A stretch of DNA of 25,488 bases from Candidatus Cloacimonadota bacterium. GTDB lineage: Bacteria > Cloacimonadota > Cloacimonadia > JGIOTU-2. The translations under genes and the position numbers were made by a program. The notes under the pieces are model-generated. The model worked only from the letters and a program-made list of their open reading frames with translations, searched no databases and was not told the origin of the DNA. The stretch spans positions 1-25,488 of the forward strand of contig JAGHCS010000035.1 in NCBI GenBank assembly GCA_021160355.1, given 5' to 3'. Positions 1 through 8,102 of the stretch are shown piece by piece. Numbering within the stretch: position 1 is the first letter of the stretch; each line of letters opens with the position of its first letter.

Positions 1-3000
1 GAAGATTGCTTTTATAACCCCTTTTCCTGGGAAAATGTATGTTACTTGAGCTATAAAGAAGGAACACTCGGCACACGCCTTGCAATCGAGGATGGTGGTT
101 TGTATGATACAAATCCCTATATCAAGAAAGTATATAATTTCGATACAGATGTTCATTTTGAAAATCAAAGCATTTACTCAAAATTGAGCCAGGTGACACA
201 GGTGCGGGAAGATCTCTGGTTTTGGCAACAGATCAGCGCACCGAATATGACTAATTTTACTATTCAATTACCAAATCCCCTTCAAAGCAATAATGTTGAA
301 AGAAGCGCAGAAGTGAAAATTTGTTTCTTTGGTGAAACCTATGGCAGTGATGAAAATACGGGCGAGCATCATGCGCTTTCCTATATAAATTCCTCTCAAG
401 TCGGTTCTGAGTACTGGTATGGTCAGAACGAAAAGATTATGACTGGAATCATTGATGGTGATAAGCTCAATAATGGAAGTAACCAAATTTATATTTCCCT
501 TCCCGGTGATACCGATGCCTCCTACGATCGAATTCTTTTAGATTATATTAATATCAATTATTGGCGCAAGTGTATTGCACACGAGGATATGCTGGAATTC
601 AATAAACCCACCTCCTTTTCGCCCGGCTTGATGCAATTCGAGATAAATGAATTTACTACTTCTGATATTGATGTATATAAATTGGGGATCAGTAAATTCG
701 AAAATCTAAGTATCGAGTCAGGACTACCTGAAGGCGGCGCTCCTTATGTGCTTACTTTTCAAGACCAAGTTTTAGACAATAACACCAAATATTTAGCAGT
801 TAGTAATTCACAAAAGCTGGTGCCCAAAGAAGTTCTACCAGATTATCCAAGCAATATAAGAACACCCGGTGAGCAGGCGGATTATATCGTGATATCAAAA
901 CGGGAATTTCTTGAAGAAGATATTTTTTATGATTTTGCTGCACACTGGTATGATGAAAAGGGGCTCGTTGTAAAGACTGTTTCCACAGAAGCTATTTACG
1001 ATGAGTTCAATCACGGACTGCGTTCTGATCAGGCGATCAAAGATTTTATTTCTTATGCATATAATAACTGGCAGGAACCCGCACCCCGGTATGTACTTTT
1101 ACTAGGGGATGCATGCTATGACGAAAGACCGATTTCACCGAGTAAAAAATACAGTATTGTGCCCTCGCATATGAGCTGGTCGTATCATGTTGGCGCGACC
1201 GTAGATGATAACTGGTTTGTATCTATAGTAGGTGATGATGAACTTCCCGATTTGGCAATCGGTCGAATACCGATCTGGGAAACAGAGCAAATACTCCCCA
1301 TTTTTGCGAAAACGATCCAGTATAATACACAGCCGAATTTTAATGATAACTGGCGGAATCATCTCATGCTAATCGCAGGAGGTTCGGGAACTTTTGAAGA
1401 TCAAAGCCAGCGCCTGAATGAAAAATATATACCAAAAAATTATCGTGTATCGCGTATATATGCACAGGCAGATCATGATGATCCCTATTGGGGCAGCACA
1501 ACGAATATCAAAGATTATATTGATGACGGCACTGCACTCATGCAGTTCATGGGGCACGGTGGAGGACAGATCTGGTCCGATCTTAATCTTATGAACTTGG
1601 GAGATATTTCCACACTTTTTAATGATAACTACCCGATAATCAGCAGCTTGACCTGCTACACTTCAAACTTTGAATATCCCGGTACGAGCTGCCTCGGTGA
1701 AGCTTTTGTGCTGGAGGCAGGTAAAGGAGCAATTGGTTTCTTCGGAGGAGCAGGCAAGGGATTTCTCGATCAGGATGAGTACCTTGGTGCATATTTCCTG
1801 CAAAGCATTTTTACTTTCGGAGAAAGAAATATTGCAACAATATGCAATATCGCCAAAACAGAGTACGCACTTAAATATCCTTGGGATAGCGCTCACCTTG
1901 TTTTCTTGCGGTCCTTCAATTATATGGGTGATCCGGCAATCGATATTGTTCTGCCAACGCAAGAGCTGGCAACAACTCTTGATAGTTATCAGCTTGTAAA
2001 GGGTGACACTGTCTCGATATTCATTGATAATGAAAGCTCTTCGCTTAATCGGGTTTCTTATTATATTACAGATGAAGAGGATCTTATTAGAAATCCCTAT
2101 AAACCGGATGAACTTATTCAAGTTGAGCTGAATAATATTGAGAGAAAGTCATATACGCCTGCAGGTTATAACTATATTATTGATACTTTGGAATCAGCGG
2201 CAGAATTTACTCGAATTGTGAGAACGTATGGCTATGATTCATATTCAGACTATGTCGGACATACTGAGTTCAGTGTTGGTAAAGCAGCAATATTTCATAT
2301 GAAACCTATCCCGGAAATTCCTGCGATTGGCGATTCTGTTTATATCTCTGCTAAGGTATATAACAAAGCAGGTATTGATTCTGTGAAATGTGTCTGGTGG
2401 AAGAGTAGCAGCCCTCAAACACAGTATTCGGTTTTGATGCAAGAAGATAGCGGAGACACGCTCGGTTATAAGACAATCGAGCCAATAGGTGTTTTTGATA
2501 CTGAAAAGACGATTGAATATTATATAGAAGCCCATGCGTCAGATGGTGAAATAACACAGTCAGAAGAGTCGAGTTTTGAGGTTTCAGGACCCGATATTGA
2601 TGTAGAAACATTTGCTTTGGATTTTTCATCAACAGGAATATCTTTTGATGTGGGACTTTTTAATGTTGGAAAGCTATCAACTCCCACTACAAAAATTATT
2701 TTATTGAACGGCTCTACAATTATCGATTCACTAACAACTCCCCAGCTTGGATCTCTTGAAAAAAGGAGTGTCACATTTACCTGTGAATTAGCACCGGCAG
2801 AGTATACTCTAACCGTACATGCAAATCCAGACACATCCTATCTTGAGCTCAGTTATTACAATAATGTTTTTACAAAAACATTCACCCTTAATACTTTTAC
2901 TGTTCCCGATAATGCAGCCCTTTCACACCCCAGTCTTGATTCCAACTTCGTTGCATCATTTCCTTCGGGTACTGTATCTCAAGATGAATTATTTTATATT

Positions 3001-3981
3001 AATCCTTCAACGCTGGACACGATGACTCTTCTTCCTGACGTTGAGCCGATAACTTTGCTATCCGAAGCACTTATGTGTTATGAGATTGCCTCATTCGATT
3101 CCACATGCCTTACACAAGATAAGAAATTTAAGAAAGATATATCTCTTGTTTTTAATTATTCGAGGACAGATACAGCCACGCAAAATCTTGCACAACAGGG
3201 CAATTTCAAGATATATCGCTGGAACGATGACCTGAAATGCTGGTTCATGATCGGTGGGGATACAAATCTTGGAGATAAGAATGTTTCTTATTCATATATT
3301 TCAACACCAGGGCTGTATGGTCTCTTCAACAATAATGATACCACAGTACCTTCTATCGATGTGAATGTCGAAGGACAGGAATTCACAAATGGTGGCTATG
3401 TCGATAACAACGCACAGTTCTCATTTATTATTCAGGACAAAAATGGTGTTGATACTGATAAGATAAAAATATTTTTGAATGGTGAAGCAGTTACTAATTA
3501 TACTTTATCTACAAATAATATTAACTCCATACCTGTAAAGTATCAAATTGATGTTGATGCGGGTTCTTATACACTTATTGTGTCAGCAACCGACGTGAAT
3601 GGAAATTACCATGAAGAAGTAGTGAATTTCACAGTTCAGAAAGAATTTAATATTATAAACATAGGCAATTATCCGAATCCGGTTTCACTTGAAACAACTG
3701 ACCCAAACAATGAAGGAAGAACCCGGTTCACTTACACCCTCACAGACGATGCTGACGTAGTAAAGATCGAGATATACACAGTTTCAGGACGATTGGTTAA
3801 TGTAATCAAAGACATGCGAACAACTGTTGGTTATCATGAATATCCCCATTCGCTTAGGGGATGGGAGTGTGTGGATCGAGACGGGCGCAAACTAGCAAAT
3901 GGTGTGTATTTCTATAAAATAATTGCTCAAAAGGGAAGTAAAATAATAGAGAAGATCGAAAAGATGGCGATTCTGCGATGA
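1..3981 (+). CDS. porU: PorU-like C25 (gingipain-family) cysteine protease, 5' partial
   Basis: The frame is open to base 1, so the TTG at 46 is not the true start and the N-terminus lies outside the window. Counting from codon 46, the C25 peptidase domain covers about residues 276-640. It contains VLLLGDACYDE, the catalytic His in FMGHGG (H504), the catalytic Cys in SSLTCYT (C537), and the closing FNYMGDPAIDI block. β-sandwich-like regions follow. The last 104 residues (from NYPNPV at 3667) form a FlgD-like, T9SS type A sorting domain with GVYFYK near the end. The pre-catalytic region has the DYININYWR motif seen in PorU proteins. In Bacteroidota, PorU is the T9SS sortase that removes cargo CTDs at the cell surface and attaches an anchor. 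The next gene, porV-like, overlaps by ATGA as in Bacteroidota porU-porV. PorU is favoured over a secreted gingipain-like cargo protease because of this pairing, but the CTD alone does not separate the two. Confidence 0.8.
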   Translation, partial: EDCFYNPFSWENVCYLSYKEGTLGTRLAIEDGGLYDTNPYIKKVYNFDTDVHFENQSIYSKLSQVTQVREDLWFWQQISAPNMTNFTIQLPNPLQSNNVERSAEVKICFFGETYGSDENTGEHHALSYINSSQVGSEYWYGQNEKIMTGIIDGDKLNNGSNQIYISLPGDTDASYDRILLDYININYWRKCIAHEDMLEFNKPTSFSPGLMQFEINEFTTSDIDVYKLGISKFENLSIESGLPEGGAPYVLTFQDQVLDNNTKYLAVSNSQKLVPKEVLPDYPSNIRTPGEQADYIVISKREFLEEDIFYDFAAHWYDEKGLVVKTVSTEAIYDEFNHGLRSDQAIKDFISYAYNNWQEPAPRYVLLLGDACYDERPISPSKKYSIVPSHMSWSYHVGATVDDNWFVSIVGDDELPDLAIGRIPIWETEQILPIFAKTIQYNTQPNFNDNWRNHLMLIAGGSGTFEDQSQRLNEKYIPKNYRVSRIYAQADHDDPYWGSTTNIKDYIDDGTALMQFMGHGGGQIWSDLNLMNLGDISTLFNDNYPIISSLTCYTSNFEYPGTSCLGEAFVLEAGKGAIGFFGGAGKGFLDQDEYLGAYFLQSIFTFGERNIATICNIAKTEYALKYPWDSAHLVFLRSFNYMGDPAIDIVLPTQELATTLDSYQLVKGDTVSIFIDNESSSLNRVSYYITDEEDLIRNPYKPDELIQVELNNIERKSYTPAGYNYIIDTLESAAEFTRIVRTYGYDSYSDYVGHTEFSVGKAAIFHMKPIPEIPAIGDSVYISAKVYNKAGIDSVKCVWWKSSSPQTQYSVLMQEDSGDTLGYKTIEPIGVFDTEKTIEYYIEAHASDGEITQSEESSFEVSGPDIDVETFALDFSSTGISFDVGLFNVGKLSTPTTKIILLNGSTIIDSLTTPQLGSLEKRSVTFTCELAPAEYTLTVHANPDTSYLELSYYNNVFTKTFTLNTFTVPDNAALSHPSLDSNFVASFPSGTVSQDELFYINPSTLDTMTLLPDVEPITLLSEALMCYEIASFDSTCLTQDKKFKKDISLVFNYSRTDTATQNLAQQGNFKIYRWNDDLKCWFMIGGDTNLGDKNVSYSYISTPGLYGLFNNNDTTVPSIDVNVEGQEFTNGGYVDNNAQFSFIIQDKNGVDTDKIKIFLNGEAVTNYTLSTNNINSIPVKYQIDVDAGSYTLIVSATDVNGNYHEEVVNFTVQKEFNIINIGNYPNPVSLETTDPNNEGRTRFTYTLTDDADVVKIEIYTVSGRLVNVIKDMRTTVGYHEYPHSLRGWECVDRDGRKLANGVYFYKIIAQKGSKIIEKIEKMAILR

Positions 3982-4991
3982 TGAAAAAAACTGTAATACT
4001 TATTTTGCTTATTCTGTTGCCGTTGTCCTTGTTTGCAGGACGATACGCAGGGGATTTTATTTTGCTTGGTAGCGGCGTCAGATCTCTTGGAATGGGGGGA
4101 GCTTTTTCTGCAGTTGCAGATAATGGGAGCGCAATTTATTGGAATGCATCGGGAATTGCCCAGATCAAAGATATTGAAGCACAGTTCATGCATGCATTTC
4201 TCTTTGATAACTTAGCTTCATATGATTTCTTCTCTTTCTGCATTCCCTTACCGGCGAGCACTACTATTGGCATCAGTTTCACCCAGCTCTCTGTAGATAA
4301 TATTCCATTTTATGATGAGAAATGGATAAAGAACTCGAATGTATTTATTCGTTCATCCAATGTAGATCTTCAACTCACAGGAAATCCCGATGGTTATTTT
4401 ACAAGCTCGGACCAATTATTTGAATTTGCTTTTGCAAAGAATTTTTCGCGAATTGTAAATCTCGGATGGGAACTATTCGATCTTCCGATCGATTATTATA
4501 TCGGTGGTGTTTTTAAATATATCAAGCGCGATATTTATGAAAATATCGGTACAGGCATGGGGGGAGACTTTTCCTTCATGGTACGTACTGATTTTGGCTT
4601 GCTAACGGAAGTTCCGTGGCTCGGCAGGATCAAATTTGCATTTAATCTGCAGGATATTGGCGGCACAAAGATAACGTGGGATACACGGTCAAAGCATGTG
4701 GACGAGATCGTCACCACACCAAGATTTGGACTTGCTCTCGATCAACCGCTCTCCTTTATTGATTCGAGAATGATCCTTGCTTTTGACTGGAGTGATGTGT
4801 ATGAGTATTCAAAGAATTTAGGATTGGAATTTATCTATAAAAATATTTTATCAGTCCGTTCGGGATTATATGAACAGCATTTTACTGCAGGACTGGGATT
4901 TCGTTACAGACAGTTCATGATAAATTATGCACTTATTACACATACTGATCTGGGAAATTCACACAGGATTGGATTTACCGCAAATTTCTAA
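3978..4991 (+). CDS. porV: PorV/PorQ-family outer-membrane β-barrel protein
   Basis: This 337-residue protein opens with a clear signal peptide (MMKKTVILILLILLPLSLFA, cleavage likely just after). The mature start has the PorV/PorQ-family block SGVRSLGMGGAFSAVADN followed by YWNASGIAQI, related to the FadL-type barrel family. Alternating hydrophobic strands run to a terminal phenylalanine (IGFTANF), a typical outer-membrane barrel ending. PorV in Bacteroidota is the shuttle that takes T9SS cargo from the translocon to PorU. The ATG overlaps the stop of the PorU-like gene, so the two are translationally coupled. ATG codons at 3978 and 3981 are both possible. It is somewhat shorter than typical Bacteroidota PorV. 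PorQ or another family member cannot be excluded, but linkage to a C25 protease favours PorV. Confidence 0.8.
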   Translation: MMKKTVILILLILLPLSLFAGRYAGDFILLGSGVRSLGMGGAFSAVADNGSAIYWNASGIAQIKDIEAQFMHAFLFDNLASYDFFSFCIPLPASTTIGISFTQLSVDNIPFYDEKWIKNSNVFIRSSNVDLQLTGNPDGYFTSSDQLFEFAFAKNFSRIVNLGWELFDLPIDYYIGGVFKYIKRDIYENIGTGMGGDFSFMVRTDFGLLTEVPWLGRIKFAFNLQDIGGTKITWDTRSKHVDEIVTTPRFGLALDQPLSFIDSRMILAFDWSDVYEYSKNLGLEFIYKNILSVRSGLYEQHFTAGLGFRYRQFMINYALITHTDLGNSHRIGFTANF

Positions 4992-5029
4992 GCCCTAATT
5001 TCCAATTGCAAATAAATCTAAGTTAGATA

Positions 5030-5467
5030 CTACAAATATTTAATAATGTCTTCGGGTTTTTGAATTGGGAAGACTTTATCAATATTGTGAGTCTTGTATC
5101 CGAGCACAGTTTTTCCGAAATCAAGGCAATATGCAATTTCTGAAAGCGTTCCGTATTTGCCATCTATCGCAATAGCGAGATCACATGTTCTTGCAATGAT
5201 CGAGTTCCGCGCAGTTGATATTCCAGTAACAACAGGTATGGAAATGTAGGGATTAGCGTCCTTTTTCTCGAAGCCAGGCAGGATTCCAATCGTTATCCCA
5301 CCACTTTCGAAAGCGCCTTTTGCGGCAGCTTCCATAACTCCACCGAGTCCGCCACAAACCAGAATGCAATTATATTCCGCGATAAGCTTTCCAACCTGAT
5401 TCGCAAAATCAAACAAATGTTGTTCTACTGAATTTCCACCTATTACGGCAATGAGTTTTTGTTTCAT
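5030..5467 (-). CDS. TIGR00725/LOG-like Rossmann-fold protein
   Basis: This 145-residue protein has the fold signature of the LOG (lysine decarboxylase-like) and molybdenum-cofactor carrier-like family. It contains VIGG near the N-terminus, GGLGGVMEAAAKGA at 39-52, TARNSII at 85-91, and GKYGTLSEIA at 103-112 in place of the PGGxGTxxE motif of cytokinin-type LOG enzymes. That variant is typical of the TIGR00725 subgroup, whose function is unsettled; phosphoribohydrolase activity should not be assumed. The ATG overlaps the stop of the DUF401 gene by four bases, so it is the last gene of a four-gene minus-strand operon. Its stop is 38 bp from the convergent porV-like stop. Confidence 0.8.
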   Translation of the reverse strand: MKQKLIAVIGGNSVEQHLFDFANQVGKLIAEYNCILVCGGLGGVMEAAAKGAFESGGITIGILPGFEKKDANPYISIPVVTGISTARNSIIARTCDLAIAIDGKYGTLSEIAYCLDFGKTVLGYKTHNIDKVFPIQKPEDIIKYL

Positions 5468-6663
5468 TTTACGAATACAAGTGAAACGATAAAAGCAGTT
5501 GTTAACGAAATAAATGCAGGCCAGAAGAGTTTTTTATAAAAGCCCTTGAGACTCGATCCAAAAAATTCGATTGATACGGACACGCAAGGGTGTATGGGAG
5601 AAACAATATATCCCATATACGTAGAAAAGAACATAATTGCAAAGAGCAGATAGGACATTGCATCAGCTCCGAAGCGAGAGTAAAAGATTGGGAGTACAAT
5701 TGCAAAAGGCATTTGAACTCTGCCTGTTACAAAACCAAGAAATGCTGCAATAAAAACGATCGTAAACCCCTTAGAGATTGCAGCTTGTGCAATTATTGAT
5801 GACATATTCGAGGCTTCAAATATATTCAAAAAGAGAAACATTCCAATAATGATAAGGAAATATTTAAGAGGTTTCATTTTTTTGATAACAGGAATCAAGT
5901 TGAATAGCTTCATCTTTCCAAGGAGCATCGCAAGAACAAGACTTACGGACACTCCGATTATAAGCGGAATTTCTGTAAGAATATCCTGGAAAAGGGTCAT
6001 CAAAAAGAGGTGGATGAGTGGAGCTGTAATAATAATTCCAATTGGAGTAATGAGAGCTTTATAGTTCAGGTATTTTTGTGTGGGAAGATTGCCCTTGATC
6101 CCTTTCAGTAAGAATATCCAGCCGAGTACTATCATGAGAAGAAAGCCGGGTAGTAAGTACAAGAGCGCTTTATACAGGTACAAATTCGCCATCTTACTTG
6201 TGATCAACAACGCTCCAAGTGGATAGATAAGTATCAGCGCATGACGAAACCATACATTGATTGCGGCGTATTGTTTGTCTGATATATCCTCTCCAGCTCT
6301 AAGCACAAGGGGAGCAGAAAGAAGCGCGCCACCGGGCATGGGGAGCATTCCTAAAAATGCAGGTCCGAAAATCAAAAAAAGTTTGCGCTTCAAACGAAGA
6401 TTTTTAAACAATCCCTCCATTAAACCGGATCGTTCCAAAACTCCTCCAATAAGAGAAATAATGCCGACAGCGATTCCAAGTAATAGTATTGCTGGATCAA
6501 AGATTGTATTCTTGAATTCCTGAAGAATGCCAATGGGCTTAAGGTTGATAAAACCAAGTATTAACGCACCGATAATGAATCCGAGCCACAGGTTTTTTCT
6601 TGCAACAAGGATCATTATAAAGAGCGAAAAGAAAAATCCAAGCCACAGAAGGAGGGTTGACAC
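5464..6663 (-). CDS. DUF401-family integral membrane protein
   Basis: This 399-residue, strongly hydrophobic protein has about ten predicted membrane segments. Recognisable blocks are MLPMPGGALLSAPLV (about 105-119) and, near the C-terminus, MGYIVSPIHPCVSVSIEFFG. Both match the DUF401 family of transporter-like proteins found in archaea, Thermotogae and other deep lineages, which resemble ion/anion transporter folds. The substrate is unknown. The start is a GTG at 6663, two bases after the stop of the radical SAM gene, with no visible Shine-Dalgarno, which suggests translational coupling. It overlaps the downstream LOG-like gene by ATGA. Family membership is recognised from motifs; no transport function is claimed. 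Confidence 0.78.
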   Translation of the reverse strand: MSTLLLWLGFFFSLFIMILVARKNLWLGFIIGALILGFINLKPIGILQEFKNTIFDPAILLLGIAVGIISLIGGVLERSGLMEGLFKNLRLKRKLFLIFGPAFLGMLPMPGGALLSAPLVLRAGEDISDKQYAAINVWFRHALILIYPLGALLITSKMANLYLYKALLYLLPGFLLMIVLGWIFLLKGIKGNLPTQKYLNYKALITPIGIIITAPLIHLFLMTLFQDILTEIPLIIGVSVSLVLAMLLGKMKLFNLIPVIKKMKPLKYFLIIIGMFLFLNIFEASNMSSIIAQAAISKGFTIVFIAAFLGFVTGRVQMPFAIVLPIFYSRFGADAMSYLLFAIMFFSTYMGYIVSPIHPCVSVSIEFFGSSLKGFYKKLFWPAFISLTTAFIVSLVFVK

Positions 6664-6665
6664 GC

Positions 6666-7604
6666 TTATACCGTAGTTTTAAAAAATATCCCTCGGGGCT
6701 TTTTCACTGCCTCGATACGCCCGTTTTCATGTAAAGTATCAAGATACTTATTTAATTCAGCAATATGGATATCCAGAATTTCTGAAAGATCTTCAGCAGT
6801 GCAAGGTCGTCGGGATATGGTTGAAAGAATGGCATCCTCAATTTTAAGATTATAAGATCCAATCTTCTCGCGGTTTTGATAATTACTAATTGTGACAACC
6901 GGTAGATCAGCGAACTTCTTCTTAAATTTCTCGAGAGTTTCTTCATCAGCAGGGACGACCCAGTTTTCTGTGCCAGGTCTGTCAAGAGAGTTCAACTGAA
7001 TCAGATCGGGATTGATTTTATTTAGAACAGCATGCAGTTTTTCGATTTCTTCATCTGTATCATTAATGCCTGTGATGATAAATATTTCAAGCCAAATTTT
7101 GCCTGAAAATTCTTTGCGGAAGTCTATTAATCCATTTATGATTTCACTTATGTTGATTCCACTTGCGGGTCTGTTTATTTTCTGAAAAACATTCTCAGAA
7201 ACAGCATCTAAAGAAGGCATTATTACGTCTGCAAGTAGTAATTCCTCACGAACTTCAGGATCTGAAAAAAGAGAACTGTTTGTGAGCACAGCGATCTTAT
7301 ACTGCGAAAAATTCTTTTTAAGATATGAGAGGACTCTTCCTATTACAATGTTCAACGTTGGTTCGCCGGAACCGGAAAATGTGATATAATCAAGCGTTGG
7401 ATTGGATGAGAGAAATGAATCGAGCTCCGAAATTATTTCATCAACTGGAATATATTCATTTCGTGCCGCTGTAAGTTTTGTCGTTGCTCCGCATTCGCAG
7501 TACACACAATCAAAGGAGCAGGTTTTATAGGGGACAGGGTCTATTCCAAGAGATAAACCAAGACGTCTTGAAGGAACTGGCCCAAAGAGATGTTTGTATT
7601 TCAT
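6666..7604 (-). CDS. COG0731-type radical SAM protein with C-terminal winged helix
   Basis: The ATG at 7604 (312 residues) is preferred because it gives the usual family N-terminus MKYKHLFGPVPSRRLGLSLG. A TTG 30 bases upstream would extend into the preceding gene. The [4Fe-4S]/SAM motif is CSFDCVYC (C29, C33, C36, CX3CX2C), followed by the SAM-binding block TFSGSGEPT at about 75-83. The final ~50 residues (ISRRPCTAEDLSEIL onward) look like a winged-helix domain. The FGPVPSRRLG family is annotated as related to wyosine synthesis (COG0731), but bacterial members lack a proven substrate and tRNA modification is only a possibility. It begins one base after the DUF6132-like stop and ends two bases before the DUF401 start. 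Confidence 0.85.
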   Translation of the reverse strand: MKYKHLFGPVPSRRLGLSLGIDPVPYKTCSFDCVYCECGATTKLTAARNEYIPVDEIISELDSFLSSNPTLDYITFSGSGEPTLNIVIGRVLSYLKKNFSQYKIAVLTNSSLFSDPEVREELLLADVIMPSLDAVSENVFQKINRPASGINISEIINGLIDFRKEFSGKIWLEIFIITGINDTDEEIEKLHAVLNKINPDLIQLNSLDRPGTENWVVPADEETLEKFKKKFADLPVVTISNYQNREKIGSYNLKIEDAILSTISRRPCTAEDLSEILDIHIAELNKYLDTLHENGRIEAVKKPRGIFFKTTV

Positions 7605-7605
7605 G

Positions 7606-7815
7606 CTAAAATAAGGAGATAAGGATTCCTGCAATGCCGCCGAAGCTAAGGGAATAAAGATAGTTTGAAGCTATAGGACATGCACCGGAACTACATCCGA
7701 CAACTTTATGCCAGATGAAACCTGCAAGCAGACCAAAAAGAAAGCCGAGAATTATTCTCACGGCTGTTGGAAGGCGAGATTGGGTTTTTTTTGTTGAGCT
7801 TTTATCTTTTATCAT
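7606..7815 (-). CDS. DUF6132-like small membrane protein
   Basis: This is a 69-residue protein from the ATG at 7815. A GTG at 7839 would add eight residues (MRCTPIFI), but neither start has a clear ribosome binding site. A short basic N-terminus is followed by a membrane segment (VRIILGFLFGLLAGFIW), the motif GCSSGACPIASN, and a second hydrophobic segment (LSFGGIAGILISLF). The pattern of two membrane helices around GCxSGxCPI matches the DUF6132 family of small membrane proteins, which often sit near redox or sulfur-related genes. The paired cysteines may bind metal or be redox active; this is inference. It is the first gene of the operon with the radical SAM, DUF401 and LOG-like genes, and lies directly downstream of the SRP RNA. 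Confidence 0.7.
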   Translation of the reverse strand: MIKDKSSTKKTQSRLPTAVRIILGFLFGLLAGFIWHKVVGCSSGACPIASNYLYSLSFGGIAGILISLF

Positions 7816-7856
7816 AATGAAAATGGGTGTGCACCGCACATTGAGATTCTATTCTG

Positions 7857-8092
7857 AGAGGTGTTATGTAGTTAGCTCAAGCCAAGATTACTAACGGCAC
7901 ATCCGACGAACTGCTTATTGCTGCTACCTTCCGGTCCTGACAAGATTCGCAGTGCCCGATTGCGTTAGACTTGACTCTCAACACCACTTGCATACCACGC
8001 AGACAAACATCAAATCTCGCAGATTGGAATTCAGCCCTGCTATAGCGGATTGCAGGTTACAGGACACCGCTGGCTTCCCGCCTAGCACACCC
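7857..8092 (-). ncRNA. ffs: SRP RNA, large bacterial type with Alu domain
   Basis: On the minus strand, bases 7941-7920 read GTCAGGACCGGAAGGTAGCA followed by GC. This is the conserved SRP54 (Ffh)-binding S-domain with a GGAA tetraloop. Towards the 5' end the strand reads GGTGTGCTAGGCGGGAAGCC and then CTGTAACC (UGUAA core at about 8061-8055), the Alu-domain signature of large SRP RNAs. The 5' GGTGT can pair with ACACC near 7861, closing a molecule of about 235 nt. The RNA forms the particle with Ffh and targets nascent membrane proteins to FtsY/Sec/YidC. A TATAAT box sits immediately upstream. The exact ends are estimated from pairing, within about 5 nt. Confidence 0.93.
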
Positions 8093-8095
8093 TAT

Positions 8096-8101
8096 ATTAT
8101 A
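8096..8101 (-). promoter_or_regulatory. -10 box of the SRP RNA promoter
   Basis: On the minus strand the hexamer is a perfect TATAAT, placed 4-7 bases before the predicted GGG 5' end of the SRP RNA and just beyond the yidC stop codon (8103-8105). No convincing -35 hexamer is visible at the expected spacing, which would lie inside the 3' end of yidC. Confidence 0.6.
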
Positions 8102-8102
8102 T

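Noticed and set aside
46..48. TTG as the start of the C25 protease gene
   Set aside because: The same frame is open back to base 1 with plausible coding, so the gene is truncated by the window edge.
1663..2121. Open frame of 152 codons antisense to the C25 protease gene
   Set aside because: It lies wholly inside a well-supported gene, resembles no family I know, and has no binding site.
5016..5028. Perfect palindrome ATCTAAGTTAGAT between the convergent porV-like and LOG-like genes
   Set aside because: The stem is AT-rich with a one-base centre and no T tract, so it is not a convincing terminator; it may be chance or a weak protein site.
7828..7840. Small hairpin (TGTGC / GCACA) just downstream of the SRP RNA
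   Set aside because: A five-base stem with only a weak, interrupted T run after it on the minus strand; not enough for a terminator call.
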